A DNA stretch of 64,000 nt from Paratractidigestivibacter sp963605405 (GTDB taxonomy: Bacteria; Actinomycetota; Coriobacteriia; Coriobacteriales; Atopobiaceae). This document shows, in pieces, positions 33,532 through 42,534 of the stretch. Where the stretch lies: assembly GCA_963605405.1 (NCBI GenBank), contig CAVCUP010000001.1, forward strand, positions 124,001-188,000, in the 5' to 3' direction. The notes beneath the pieces were generated by a model, which searched no databases, had not been told where the DNA came from, and worked only from the letters and a program-made list of their open reading frames with translations. Numbering within the stretch: position 1 is the stretch's first letter; each line of letters opens with the position of its first letter. The translations under genes and the position numbers were made by a program.

Positions 33532-35178
33532 CTACCCGAGCTTCTCGGCAAGGAGCTTGTTGAAGAGCTTCGGGTTACCGGAGCCCTTGGCGGCCTTCAT
33601 ACACTGACCCACGAGGAAGCCGAGGACCTTCTTGTTGCCGTCGCGGTACTGCTGGACCTGATCGGTGCAGTGGCCCAGCACCTCGTCGACGATGGGCTCG
33701 AGAGCGCCCGTGTCGGTGACCTGGCGCATGCCGCGCTCGTCGACGACCTTCGCGGGGTCGGCCTCGGTACCGTTGACGGTGTCGAGGACCTCGCGCGCCT
33801 GGGCGAATGTGATCGCGTCCTCAGCGAGAAGCGCCGAGATGGACGCCACCTGAGCCGGGGTGAGGGCGTCGTAGCTGGGCGCGAGGTTGACCATCACGTT
33901 GCCCACGGTCGCCACGGCCTTGGGCTCGACGGAGGCGACGGCCTCCTCGAAGAAGGCGGCGACGGCCGGGTCGCCCGCGAGCTGGGCGGCGTCCGCGGAC
34001 TTGAGCCCGAAATCGGCCATGTAGCGGTCGCGCTTGGCGTCCGGCAGCTCGGGGATCTGGGCGCGGGCCGCCTCGATGAACTCGTCGGTGAGGTCGAAGG
34101 GCGCGAGGTCCGGGTCCGGGAAGAGGCGGTAGTCGTCGGCCGTCTCCTTCACGCGCATGACCACAGTGCGGCGGCGAGAAGGCTCCCAGTGGCGCGTCTC
34201 CTGATAAATGATGCCGCCCTCCTCGAGCACCTCCGCCTGGCGGCAGATCTCGTACTCGAGCGCGTCATGGAGGCTCTTGAAGGAGTTGAGGTTCTTCATC
34301 TCGGTCTTCGTACCGAGCTTGGTCGACCCGCGGCGGCGAAGGCTCACGTTGCCGTCGCAGCGCATGGAGCCCTTCTCCATGGAGCAGTCGGAGATGCCCA
34401 GCGTCAGGAACGTCTGACGGAGCTTCTCCATAAAGAGGCGCGCCTCCTCGGGCGTGCGCAGGTCGGGCTCCGTGACGAGCTCGATGAGCGGGGTGCCGCA
34501 GCGGTTGTAGTCCACAAGGGACTCGGCCGCCGCGGTGATGCGGCCCTCGGCTCCGCCCACGTGCACCATCTTTGCCGCGTCCTCCTCCATGTGGATGCGC
34601 AGGATGCGGATAGGCACGGTGTAGGAGCCGTCGGCGCGGCGCTCGGGCATCTGCATGTTCGAGGCGTCGTAGCTCGCCAGATGGCCGGCGCGCTGGTTGC
34701 CCTCGCGCATCGTGGCCGTCATAGAGGTCGAGAGGCCCTCCGCGCCCGCGGAGGCGGAGGCGAGGGAGTCCGCCTGCCCGGCGCCGAACGCGCAGTCGGG
34801 GCGCTCGGCCGCGCCCTGGCCCGTGACCTCGAGGTCGAGGTGCCCGTACATGGCGAAGGCGACCGGGCCCTGCGTGGTCTGGAAGTTCTTGGCCATGTCC
34901 GGATAGAAGTAGTGCTTGCGGTAGAACATCGAGTGCTTCTGGATCTCGCAGTTGGTGGCGAGGCCCGCCTTGACGATGGACTCGATCGCGCGCTTGTTCG
35001 GCACGGGCAGGGCGCCGGGAAGACCCAGGCAGACGGGGCAGACGTTGGCGTTGGGCTCGTCGTCGTGGCTCAGGCGGCAGTTGCAGAACATCTTGGTGTC
35101 GAGCGCGGTGAGCTCGGTGTGTATCTCGAGGCCGATGACGGCCTCCCAGTCCTCGAGCACCTCGGAGAGCTTCTTCAT
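33532..35178 (-). CDS. gatB: Aspartyl/glutamyl-tRNA amidotransferase subunit B
   Basis: Kinase and tRNA-binding subunit that activates Glu-tRNA(Gln) or Asp-tRNA(Asn) before amidation. WEAVIGLEIHTEL (about residues 11-23), CPVCLGLPGALPVPN (zinc/kinase region) and YFYPDMAKNFQ are diagnostic; the C-terminal YqeY-like tail ends GNPKLFNKLLAEKLG. 548 aa, longer than the usual ~475 aa; an Ala/Ser-rich insertion near residues 130-155 accounts for part of this. Start ATG 35178 shares its A with the gatA stop (TAATG). The operon order is gatC-gatA-gatB. Confidence 0.96.
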   Translation of the reverse strand: MKKLSEVLEDWEAVIGLEIHTELTALDTKMFCNCRLSHDDEPNANVCPVCLGLPGALPVPNKRAIESIVKAGLATNCEIQKHSMFYRKHYFYPDMAKNFQTTQGPVAFAMYGHLDLEVTGQGAAERPDCAFGAGQADSLASASAGAEGLSTSMTATMREGNQRAGHLASYDASNMQMPERRADGSYTVPIRILRIHMEEDAAKMVHVGGAEGRITAAAESLVDYNRCGTPLIELVTEPDLRTPEEARLFMEKLRQTFLTLGISDCSMEKGSMRCDGNVSLRRRGSTKLGTKTEMKNLNSFKSLHDALEYEICRQAEVLEEGGIIYQETRHWEPSRRRTVVMRVKETADDYRLFPDPDLAPFDLTDEFIEAARAQIPELPDAKRDRYMADFGLKSADAAQLAGDPAVAAFFEEAVASVEPKAVATVGNVMVNLAPSYDALTPAQVASISALLAEDAITFAQAREVLDTVNGTEADPAKVVDERGMRQVTDTGALEPIVDEVLGHCTDQVQQYRDGNKKVLGFLVGQCMKAAKGSGNPKLFNKLLAEKLG

Positions 35179-36692
35179 TACAGCTCGCCTCCCTTCCCGG
35201 AGAAGTCGGGCGCGACGGTGAGCGCGGGCGCGCCCGTGGCGGCGTCCGCGAAGCCGCGCTCGACGGCGCGCGCGAACGTGAGCAGCTGGCGGTCCTTGAA
35301 CGCGGGGCCCACGAGCTGGGCGGACACGGGCAAGCCGGAATCCGTGCCCAGGCCCAGCGGCACGGAGATGCCGCCGTTGCCGCAGATGTTCAGCGAGATG
35401 GTGTACATGTCGGAGAGATACATCTGCGTGGGGTCGGAGAGCTCGCCGAACTTGAACGCGGTGCGCGGGCTCGAAGGCATGAGAATCGTGTCGACCTTCT
35501 CGTAGGCGGCGTCGTAATCGCGCGTGATGAGCGTGCGGGCCTTCTGCGCGGCATAGTAGTACTTGTCGTAGACGCCGGAGGAGAGAAGGTAGGCGCCCAG
35601 GAGCTGGCGGCGCTTGGCCTCGGCCCCGAAGCCGTGCGCGCGCGAGAGCGAGCTCTGGTCGCTCAGGTTCGCGCAGCCCCCCTCTTGGTAGCCGTAGCGG
35701 ATGCCGTCGAAGCGCGCGAGGTTGGAGAACGCCTCGGCGGGGCCGATGACGTAGTAGGCGGAGATGGCGGCGTCGAGATGCGGCAGGTCGACCTCGACGA
35801 GCTCGGCGCCCTGCTCCTCGAGCTTCTTGGCGGCGGACTCGACGGCGGCGCGGACCTCGGGCGTGAGGCCCTCGGCCTCCATGAACGCGGGGATGACGCC
35901 CACGCGCTTGCCCTCGATGGGGTCCTCGAGATGCTCGAGGAAGTCGACCGGGCAGTCCTGGCTCGTGCAGTCGTAAGGGTCGTGGCCCGCGGCGACGAGC
36001 GCGTTCATGGCCAGCGCCACGTCCTCGACCGTGCGCCCGAAGGGGCCGACCTGGTCGAGGGAGGAGCCGAAGGCCACCACGCCGTAGCGGCTGACCGCGC
36101 CGTAAGTGGGCTTCATGCCCACGACGCCGCAGAGGGAGGCGGGCTGTCGAATGGAGCCGCCGGTGTCCGAGCCGAGCGCGAGGGCGACCTCGCCGGCCGC
36201 GACCGCCGCCGCGGAGCCGCCGGAAGAGCCGCCGGGGACGCGCTCGGTGTCCCAGGGATTGTTCGTGCGGTGGAACGCGGAGGACTCGGTCGAGGAGCCG
36301 AACGCGAACTCGTCCATGTTCGCCTTGCCCATGGGAAGGCAGCCCGCCGCGAGCATGCGCTCGACGCAGGTGGCGGTATAGACGCTCTCGTAGGTCTCGA
36401 GCATGCGGCTCGCGCAGGTGGCGCGCGTGCCCACGAGGTTCATGTTGTCCTTGATGGCGAGCGGCACGCCCGCGAGCGGCGGCAGGGGCTTGCCGGCCGC
36501 GCGGTCCGCGTCGACGCGGGCGGCGGCGTCGAGGGCAAGCTCGGGCGAGACCTGCAGGAACGCCTGGACGGCCCCCTCGCGGGCCTCGATGGCGTCGAGG
36601 GAGGCCCGCGCCACCTCCGTCGCGGAGAAGTCGCCCGCGGCAACGCCGGCAGCGACCTGGGCGGCGCTGAGCTGGTCGATGTTCATGGCCAT
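35178..36692 (-). CDS. gatA: Aspartyl/glutamyl-tRNA amidotransferase subunit A
   Basis: Glutaminase/amidase subunit. The amidase signature Ser-cisSer-Lys is visible: Lys in PLAIKDNMNL (about residue 80), and GGSSGGSAAAVAAG with DTGGSIRQPASLCG holding the two serines. 504 aa, somewhat longer than usual (~485). Start ATG 36692 overlaps the gatC stop by one base (TAATG), so translation is coupled. Ammonia from glutamine is passed to GatB. Confidence 0.97.
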   Translation of the reverse strand: MAMNIDQLSAAQVAAGVAAGDFSATEVARASLDAIEAREGAVQAFLQVSPELALDAAARVDADRAAGKPLPPLAGVPLAIKDNMNLVGTRATCASRMLETYESVYTATCVERMLAAGCLPMGKANMDEFAFGSSTESSAFHRTNNPWDTERVPGGSSGGSAAAVAAGEVALALGSDTGGSIRQPASLCGVVGMKPTYGAVSRYGVVAFGSSLDQVGPFGRTVEDVALAMNALVAAGHDPYDCTSQDCPVDFLEHLEDPIEGKRVGVIPAFMEAEGLTPEVRAAVESAAKKLEEQGAELVEVDLPHLDAAISAYYVIGPAEAFSNLARFDGIRYGYQEGGCANLSDQSSLSRAHGFGAEAKRRQLLGAYLLSSGVYDKYYYAAQKARTLITRDYDAAYEKVDTILMPSSPRTAFKFGELSDPTQMYLSDMYTISLNICGNGGISVPLGLGTDSGLPVSAQLVGPAFKDRQLLTFARAVERGFADAATGAPALTVAPDFSGKGGEL

Positions 36693-37003
36693 TACTCCTC
36701 ACTCCCCTCTCCGAGGATCGACGGCACGCGGAAGTAGCGCTCGCGCGAGCTGCCGGCGTTGGAAAGCGCGGCGTCGAGGGCGAGGTCGCGCCCGGGCTCG
36801 AGCACGTCGTCGCCCATCACGTTGGAGAGAGACCCGATGGGGTGGAACGTGGGCTCCACGTCGGGCAGGTCGTACTGCAGGATGGGCTCGAGCATCTGGA
36901 CCGCGTCGTTAAGGTAAGCAGTCATCTCGCCGAGCTCCTCCTCGTTCAAGGCGATCTTCGCGTACTCGGCGATGCCGCGCACGTCCTTCTCGCTGAGTGC
37001 CAT
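36692..37003 (-). CDS. gatC: Aspartyl/glutamyl-tRNA amidotransferase subunit C
   Basis: Small belt subunit that holds GatA and GatB together. MALSEKDVRGIAEYAKIALN (residues 1-20), then ELGEMTAYLNDAVQMLEPI and the C-terminal FRVPSILG are typical. 103 aa. Start ATG 37003 with GGAAGGAGCG upstream. First gene of gatCAB; a TACAAT box (37039-37044 on the minus strand) may be its -10. Confidence 0.95.
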   Translation of the reverse strand: MALSEKDVRGIAEYAKIALNEEELGEMTAYLNDAVQMLEPILQYDLPDVEPTFHPIGSLSNVMGDDVLEPGRDLALDAALSNAGSSRERYFRVPSILGEGSEE

Positions 37004-37345
37004 GGGCGCTCCTTCCGGTGCAAAAAATCAACCTGGCTATTGTAAGGCGATGCCGGCCGGCGGGCGGGCCATCCCGCGCACGCGTTACCTTACGGACTCG
37101 AAAGCCGGTCTGGCGGCGAGGGCCCCGGGGGCCGGGGACGCGTGCGATGAAGGCGGGCCGGAACGCGCCGGGGCCGATAACGTCATGGGCCCGGGCCGGG
37201 CGCCGCATAAGCGGGCAGCTCCGAAGAGAGCCGGCGGCGATAAAGGCAGGCCCGAAGGGCCGGACCGCCGCGTCGAGGGCGCCGGGAAAAGGGCAACCGA
37301 GCCGGGGACTTCAGGGAAATAGCGGCCGAGCCAGGCCGAGACGCG
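37004..37345. other. Intergenic region upstream of gatC
   Basis: 342 bases. On the minus strand TACAAT (37039-37044) is a possible -10 for gatCAB. The rest is GC-rich with no gene and no clear repeat. Confidence 0.5.
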
Positions 37346-38377
37346 CTAGGCGCGCGCGGCTCTTCCCGCCGGGACCCCGTCCGCGGGCGAGTCCATCTCA
37401 TCGGCATGCCGCGCGGAGGCCTCCCGGGCGTCGTCGCGTGCGAGCAGCCACGTCATGAAGCTGCCGAAGCACGCGGCGAGGACCTGCTGGAAGAGCGTGC
37501 CGACGATCACGGGGAACATCGTCTCGCCGGGGAAGTACTGCGCCGCGATCACCGCGCCGGCCGAGATGTTGCGCATGCCCGTCTGGAAGGTCATCGTGAC
37601 CTGCGTGGCGCGCGGGCGCTTCCACAGGCGCGAGACGATGAGCCCCCAGAAGTAGCCGGACATCGCGAAGAGCGCGATGAAGACCATCACCCCCGCGAGT
37701 CGCGGCGTCAGGTGCCTCATGTACGGGGAGACGTTCGTCGAGTTGGAGAGGATCACGAGCACGAGGGCGATCTTTGCCGCCGGCGCGATGACGGGCGAGA
37801 GCTCGCGCTTGCCCCAGCCGCGCGTGAGGTCGTTGACCACCATGCCGGCGAAGGCCGGCAGCGCGATCTCGATCAGCATGTCGACCATCATGCCCACGGC
37901 GTCGACCTCGACCGTACGCCCCATCAGCAGCTTCAGCGTGAGCGGAATGGTCACGGGGGCGATCACCGTGGCCACGAGAAGCGTCGCGAGCCCCTGCGAG
38001 AGATCGCCATCGAACATGTTGATCCACATGGCCGAGACCACGGCCACGGGAACCGAGTACTCGAGCACGATGCCGAGCACGATGTTGGCGCTGTCGCCGA
38101 AGAAGAGACTGCCGAGCACGAACGCGCACGCCGGGATAGCGACGACGGATATGAAGAGGGTCACGAGCATGGCCGAGGGGTGCCGGAAGGTGTCGACGAG
38201 GTTCCCAAGGTTGTTGCCGAGCGCGCCCTGGAAGGTCATGAAGGCGAAGAGAGCGGTGACGAAGGGCTTGAGGACCGAGACCTGCGAGGGGAAAAGGACC
38301 CCCATCGCCACGCAGATAGGCGCAATAAAGGCCAGGTGGGACCCTATGAACTTGCCGAGCGACTTCCAAGCTTGCAC
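37346..38377 (-). CDS. BASS-family (bile acid:sodium symporter) transporter
   Basis: 343 aa, about nine to ten membrane helices. FMTFQGALGNNLGNLVDTFRHP (about residues 46-67) and QTGMRNISAGAVIAAQYFP (about 268-286) are the family sodium-site regions. FVLGSLFFGDSANIVLGIVLE is typical of the prokaryotic group whose substrates include organic acids and arsenite; none can be named here. The GTG at 38377 (VQAWKSLG) has AAGGAAGG upstream and avoids a 13-residue Arg-rich extension. No neighbour helps assign a substrate. Confidence 0.85.
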   Translation of the reverse strand: MQAWKSLGKFIGSHLAFIAPICVAMGVLFPSQVSVLKPFVTALFAFMTFQGALGNNLGNLVDTFRHPSAMLVTLFISVVAIPACAFVLGSLFFGDSANIVLGIVLEYSVPVAVVSAMWINMFDGDLSQGLATLLVATVIAPVTIPLTLKLLMGRTVEVDAVGMMVDMLIEIALPAFAGMVVNDLTRGWGKRELSPVIAPAAKIALVLVILSNSTNVSPYMRHLTPRLAGVMVFIALFAMSGYFWGLIVSRLWKRPRATQVTMTFQTGMRNISAGAVIAAQYFPGETMFPVIVGTLFQQVLAACFGSFMTWLLARDDAREASARHADEMDSPADGVPAGRAARA

Positions 38378-38554
38378 GAGATAACCTTCCTTAAGGCGCC
38401 TACGAACCGCATGCAATCATAGGGGCCGAGGAGCCGGGGGACGGGTATCGGCCAAACATTTAACCGCCCGCGACCGAACCAGGGAGAGGCCATCTTGCGC
38501 CCGCAGGCGGGCCTTCCCGCGACCTGGGGGCAGGCCATCCCGCGCCCCTCGTTA

Positions 38555-38588
38555 GGGACGGGCCGTCCCGCGCAGGCGAGCCCGTCCC
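38555..38588. terminator. Hairpin downstream of the MFS gene
   Basis: GGGACGGGC (38555-38563) pairs with GCCCGTCCC (38580-38588). It lies 34 bases past the MFS stop and upstream of the BASS gene; the sequence before it contains imperfect copies of GGCCATCCCGCGC. No T-run. Confidence 0.5.
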
Positions 38589-38621
38589 CAAGCACCGGCA
38601 CGTAAAACCCGTCCCCGGCCG

Positions 38622-39884
38622 CTAGGCCTCGGCGCGGAAGCGAAGCATGAAGAAGACGCCGACAGCCGCGGCCATGGTCGAGGCGCAGAAGAGGACCGCC
38701 TGCACGCCGAAGACGTCGGCGAGCCCCGGCGCGAAGAGCAGCGGGATCGTTCCCGCGGAGTTCATCCCCACCCGCATGAGCGACGCGACGCGCCCCACGT
38801 TCGAGGGGTCGCAACGCTGCTGCATGAGGGTCGTGCGGATGGGGGCGAGCGCGCCGTACCCCACGCCGCAAACGAGCTGCCCCGCGGCGGCCACCGGCGC
38901 GATGTTCGTGCCGGTGTAGATCATCGAGCCCGCCCCGAGGACGAAGAGCGAGGCCGCGAGCAGCCACGTCGAGAAGCGCTTCTTCGGAATCGTGAGCACG
39001 AGCAGGGACCCCGCCGTCCCGCCGATACCCGAGATGGACGAGAGCCAGCCCATCCAATCCGCGCCGACGCGCAGCACGTCACGATAGAAGAGCGACTCCA
39101 GCGAGTCGAACGCGCCGTAGGCGAAGAGCCCGAGGAAGCCGATGACGAGAAGAATCCTCAGCTCCTTGCGACCGAAGACGATGCGCGCGCCCTCCAGGAG
39201 CTCGGGGAAGAAGCCTGCCTTCTTCCCACCGCCCGCCGGCGCATCCGGCTCCGCGTCCCCGCAGGCGAGCGCGCCGGCCGCGCGCCCCTCGCCCTCGTCC
39301 ACAGCCTCCACCGGCTTGGCGAGCTCCTCGCGCGTCGCATGCGCGACGGCAATGGCGAGCAGCGGCGAGAAGGCCTCGAGCGCAAAGACGCACTGGTGCG
39401 GCGCCCAGGTCGCGATCCAGCCCGCGAGCGCCGGCCCCACGACGACGGAGACGCCGGTCGCCATCTGGTTCAAGCCGTTCATGCGCGCCAGGTGCGCCGC
39501 ATCCTCGGTAAAGAAACGCGGGTAGGCGTCCACGGCGGTCGTGCCCGCGCCGAAGAAGAGCCCCAGCAGGGCGGAGGCGAGCGCGAGCACGGGATAGCTC
39601 ACCGGCAAAAGCCATCCCGCGAAGCCCACGGCCGAGATGGCCGCGAGCGCGACGAGCAGCGTCTTGCGCGGGCCCACCCTATCGATAACCGGGCCGCCGC
39701 CGAGATTGCCCAGCACGATGGCCATGTTCATAAGGAAGACGAGCGCCGAGACCTCAAGGGCGCCGGCGGAAAGCACATAGGTGGCGCAACCGACGATGCC
39801 GATGAAGTACACCGACTGGACAGCGAACATCATGAAGAAATTGATCGCGACGACGCGCCGCGTGGGGGAAGAGAGCAGTCTCAT
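38622..39884 (-). CDS. Major facilitator superfamily permease
   Basis: 420 aa with about 12 helices in two halves joined by a charged loop (about residues 205-245). Family marks: GGGPVIDRVGPRKTLLVAL (about 60-78, the loop 2-3 motif) and QMATGVSVVVGPALAGWIA. The substrate is unknown; it resembles multidrug or metabolite exporters. Start ATG 39884 (MRLLSSPTRR) with TAAGGAGCCC upstream. A single gene with no evident partner. Confidence 0.85.
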   Translation of the reverse strand: MRLLSSPTRRVVAINFFMMFAVQSVYFIGIVGCATYVLSAGALEVSALVFLMNMAIVLGNLGGGPVIDRVGPRKTLLVALAAISAVGFAGWLLPVSYPVLALASALLGLFFGAGTTAVDAYPRFFTEDAAHLARMNGLNQMATGVSVVVGPALAGWIATWAPHQCVFALEAFSPLLAIAVAHATREELAKPVEAVDEGEGRAAGALACGDAEPDAPAGGGKKAGFFPELLEGARIVFGRKELRILLVIGFLGLFAYGAFDSLESLFYRDVLRVGADWMGWLSSISGIGGTAGSLLVLTIPKKRFSTWLLAASLFVLGAGSMIYTGTNIAPVAAAGQLVCGVGYGALAPIRTTLMQQRCDPSNVGRVASLMRVGMNSAGTIPLLFAPGLADVFGVQAVLFCASTMAAAVGVFFMLRFRAEA

Positions 39885-40299
39885 GTTCCAGGGCTCCTTA
39901 AGAGGATTCGGTTCGGTACGGACGCAAACGCACCGGACAAGCTAGATGGAGCCGCTCTCGAACATGTACATTCGGGTTCCTTATCGACGACTACCCACGG
40001 GCACGGACACAGCGATTATATGCCCCGCGATCCTCCGGGACATCCGCGCGAACCGCGTCTAGCCCGCCGGGAACCCTCGGCCCGGGGCCTTGCCGAGACA
40101 CTTGCAACAAGCCTTGGCACAACCCTCAAAGAGCGCCCGGTGAGCCGCTTCTATGGAGAAAAGCACCTGAATCGTAAATCCCCCCAAACAAGGGGTATTT
40201 ACACCGCGACCGCAGATCTCTTGCCGTATAATCCCTACGCGTTCGTGTGAATTACGGCACGGCGGGACAAGCGCCCGCAACTATATATAAGGAGAGAGA
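39885..40299. promoter_or_regulatory. SUF operon control region
   Basis: 415 bases between the divergent MFS and suf genes. TATAAT at 40227-40232 is a perfect -10; no good -35 at 17 bases. Just upstream AAATCCCCC and GGGGTATTT (40173-40200) form an operator-like dyad that could bind the Rrf2 regulator. AAGGAGAGAG precedes sufC. A degenerate ACTTGCAACAAGC at 40098 recalls the repeats before guaD. 39885-40095 shows nothing. Confidence 0.6.
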
Positions 40300-41106
40300 A
40301 TGTCCACAGCGCTTCTGAACGTGAGCGGCGTCTCGGCGGGAACCGAGGATAAGCCCATCCTTCACGGCATCGACCTGGCCGTCGGCGAGGGCGAGTGCCA
40401 CGTCCTCATGGGCCCCAACGGCGCGGGCAAGTCCACGCTCGGCCACGTCATCATGGGCGACCCGACCTACCGCGTGACCAGCGGCTCCATCGAGTTCGCG
40501 GGCGCCGACCTCACCGACGCCCCCGCCGACAAGCGCAGCCTCGCCGGCATCTTCCTCTCTTACCAGGCCCCCGTCGAGGTCCCGGGCGTTCCCCTCTACA
40601 GCTTCCTGCGCACCATCTGCCAGATGCGCCCCGAGCTCAAGACCACCGCGCGCAAGTTCCGCAAGCGCGTGGGCGACATCGCCGACCAGCTCGACCTCGA
40701 CCAGTCCTTCCTCATGCGCGAGCTCAACGTCGGCTTCTCCGGCGGCGAGAAGAAGAAGATCGAGATGCTCCAGCTGCTGCTCCTGCAGCCCAAGCTCGCC
40801 ATCCTCGACGAGACCGACTCCGGCCTCGACGTGGACGCCCTCGGCGTGGTCTCCCGCGGCATCGCGGCCTTTCGCGAGCAGTGCGACGGCGCCCTCATCG
40901 TGATCACGCACAACACCCGCATCCTCGAGCGCCTCGACGTCGACAGCACCCACGTCATGGTCAAGGGCCACATGATGGCCGAGGGCCCGGCGTCCCTCAT
41001 CTCCGAGATCGACGCGAACGGCTTCGCCGCCTACGAGCAGATGGCCGCCGAGAAGGGCTACATCGCCGCGCCGAGCGCCGAGGCCGCCGAGGGAGCTGAC
41101 GCCTAA
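40300..41106 (+). CDS. sufC: Fe-S cluster assembly ATPase SufC
   Basis: Cytosolic ABC-type ATPase of the SufBCD scaffold. Walker A GPNGAGKST (about residues 38-46), Q-loop FLSYQAPVEVPG (the PV-EVPG segment is specific to SufC), signature NVGFSGGEKKKIEML, Walker B LAILDETDSGLDVDAL. 268 aa. ATG 40300 has AAGGAGAGAGA upstream. First gene of sufC-B-D-S-U; the next gene starts directly after its stop codon. Confidence 0.97.
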   Translation: MSTALLNVSGVSAGTEDKPILHGIDLAVGEGECHVLMGPNGAGKSTLGHVIMGDPTYRVTSGSIEFAGADLTDAPADKRSLAGIFLSYQAPVEVPGVPLYSFLRTICQMRPELKTTARKFRKRVGDIADQLDLDQSFLMRELNVGFSGGEKKKIEMLQLLLLQPKLAILDETDSGLDVDALGVVSRGIAAFREQCDGALIVITHNTRILERLDVDSTHVMVKGHMMAEGPASLISEIDANGFAAYEQMAAEKGYIAAPSAEAAEGADA

Positions 41107-42534
41107 GTGAGCGACGAGCGCACCCAGAACCGCACGCAGGTATCCGACGTCGACCGCTCCCTCTACGACTTCACCAAGTCCGAGGAGGGCTACGAGCGCT
41201 ACGCCGACGGCCTCACCCCCGACATCGTCCGCGCCATCAGCGCAAAGAAGGACGAGCCGGAGTGGATGCTCCAGATGCGCCTCGACGCGCTGGACAAGTA
41301 CCACGCCCGCCCGATGGCCGACAACTGGGGCCCCTCCATCGCGGGCCTCGACCTCGACCACATCTCCACCTACGTCTCGCCCAAGACCAAGCAGGCCAAG
41401 AGCTGGGACGACGTGCCCGAGGACATCAAGGACACCTTCGAGCGCCTGGGCATCCCGGCGGCCGAGCGCGACAGCCTGGCCGGCGTCGGCGCCCAGTACG
41501 ACTCCGAGATCGTCTACCACAACATGCGCGAGGAGGTCGCCAAGCAGGGCGTCGTCTACACGACCATCGAGGACGCGCTGCACGACCCCCAGTGGGAGCC
41601 CGTGGTGCGCGAGTACTTCGGCACCCTCATCCCGCCCACCGACCACAAGTTCGCGGCGCTGCACTACGCCGTGTGGAGCGGCGGCTCGTTCGTCTACGTG
41701 CCGGCGGGCGTCGCGCTCGACTACCCGCTGCAGAGCTACTTCCGCCTGAACGCCGCGGGCGCGGGCCAGTTCGAGCACACGCTCATCATCGTGGAGCCCG
41801 GCGCCGACCTGCACTTTATTGAGGGATGCTCCGCCCCGAAGTACTTCGAGGCCAACCTTCATGCCGGCGCGGTCGAGCTCTTCGTCAAGGACGGGGCGCG
41901 CCTGCGCTACTCGACCATCGAGAACTGGTCGAAGAACATGTACAACCTCAACACCAAGCGCGCGAGGATCGGCGCCGACGCAAAGATGGAGTGGGTCTCC
42001 GGCTCCTTCGGCAGCCACGTCTCGTACCTGTACCCCACCACCGTCATGGAGGGCGCCCGCTCGAGCTGCGAGTTCACCGGCATCACCTTCGCCGGCGCCA
42101 CGCAGGACCTCGACACCGGCTGCAAGGTCGTCATGAACGCGCCGGACACGACCGCGTCCGTCAACACCAAGTCCATCTCCAAGGACGGCGGCGTGAACAC
42201 GTTCCGCAGCTCCGTCGTGGTGGGCCGCCGCGCCAACCGCGCGCGCTGCAGCGTCTCTTGCCAGTCGCTCATGCTGGACAACATCAGCCGCTCCGACACC
42301 ATCCCGGCCATGGACGTGCGCAACGCGACCGCCCAGGTGGGCCACGAGGCCACCATCGGCCGCATCTCCGACGACACGATCCTCTATCTCATGAGCCGCG
42401 GCTGCTCGGAGGCCGAGGCGCGCACGCTCGTGGTCAACGGCTTCGCGAACCCCGTCTCCAAGGAGCTCCCGATGGAGTACGCCGTCGAGATGAACAACCT
42501 GATCAAGCTCGAGATGGAAGGGGCCATCGGCTAA
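41107..42534 (+). CDS. sufB: Fe-S cluster assembly protein SufB
   Basis: Scaffold subunit on which the cluster is built, with SufC and SufD. SEEGYERYADGL opens it, SGGSFVYVPAGVALDYPLQSYF (split by family blocks) lies near residue 190-215, and ISKDGGVNTFRSSV and GRANRARCSVSC near residue 360-390 contain the conserved Cys region. 475 aa. Starts at GTG 41107 directly after the sufC TAA; its own stop shares a base with the sufD start. Confidence 0.96.
   Translation: MSDERTQNRTQVSDVDRSLYDFTKSEEGYERYADGLTPDIVRAISAKKDEPEWMLQMRLDALDKYHARPMADNWGPSIAGLDLDHISTYVSPKTKQAKSWDDVPEDIKDTFERLGIPAAERDSLAGVGAQYDSEIVYHNMREEVAKQGVVYTTIEDALHDPQWEPVVREYFGTLIPPTDHKFAALHYAVWSGGSFVYVPAGVALDYPLQSYFRLNAAGAGQFEHTLIIVEPGADLHFIEGCSAPKYFEANLHAGAVELFVKDGARLRYSTIENWSKNMYNLNTKRARIGADAKMEWVSGSFGSHVSYLYPTTVMEGARSSCEFTGITFAGATQDLDTGCKVVMNAPDTTASVNTKSISKDGGVNTFRSSVVVGRRANRARCSVSCQSLMLDNISRSDTIPAMDVRNATAQVGHEATIGRISDDTILYLMSRGCSEAEARTLVVNGFANPVSKELPMEYAVEMNNLIKLEMEGAIG

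Noticed and set aside
33532..36702. A single 1056-aa fusion of the gatA and gatB region
   Set aside because: The N-terminal half is a wrong-frame reading of gatA; gatA and gatB are two coupled genes (TAATG).
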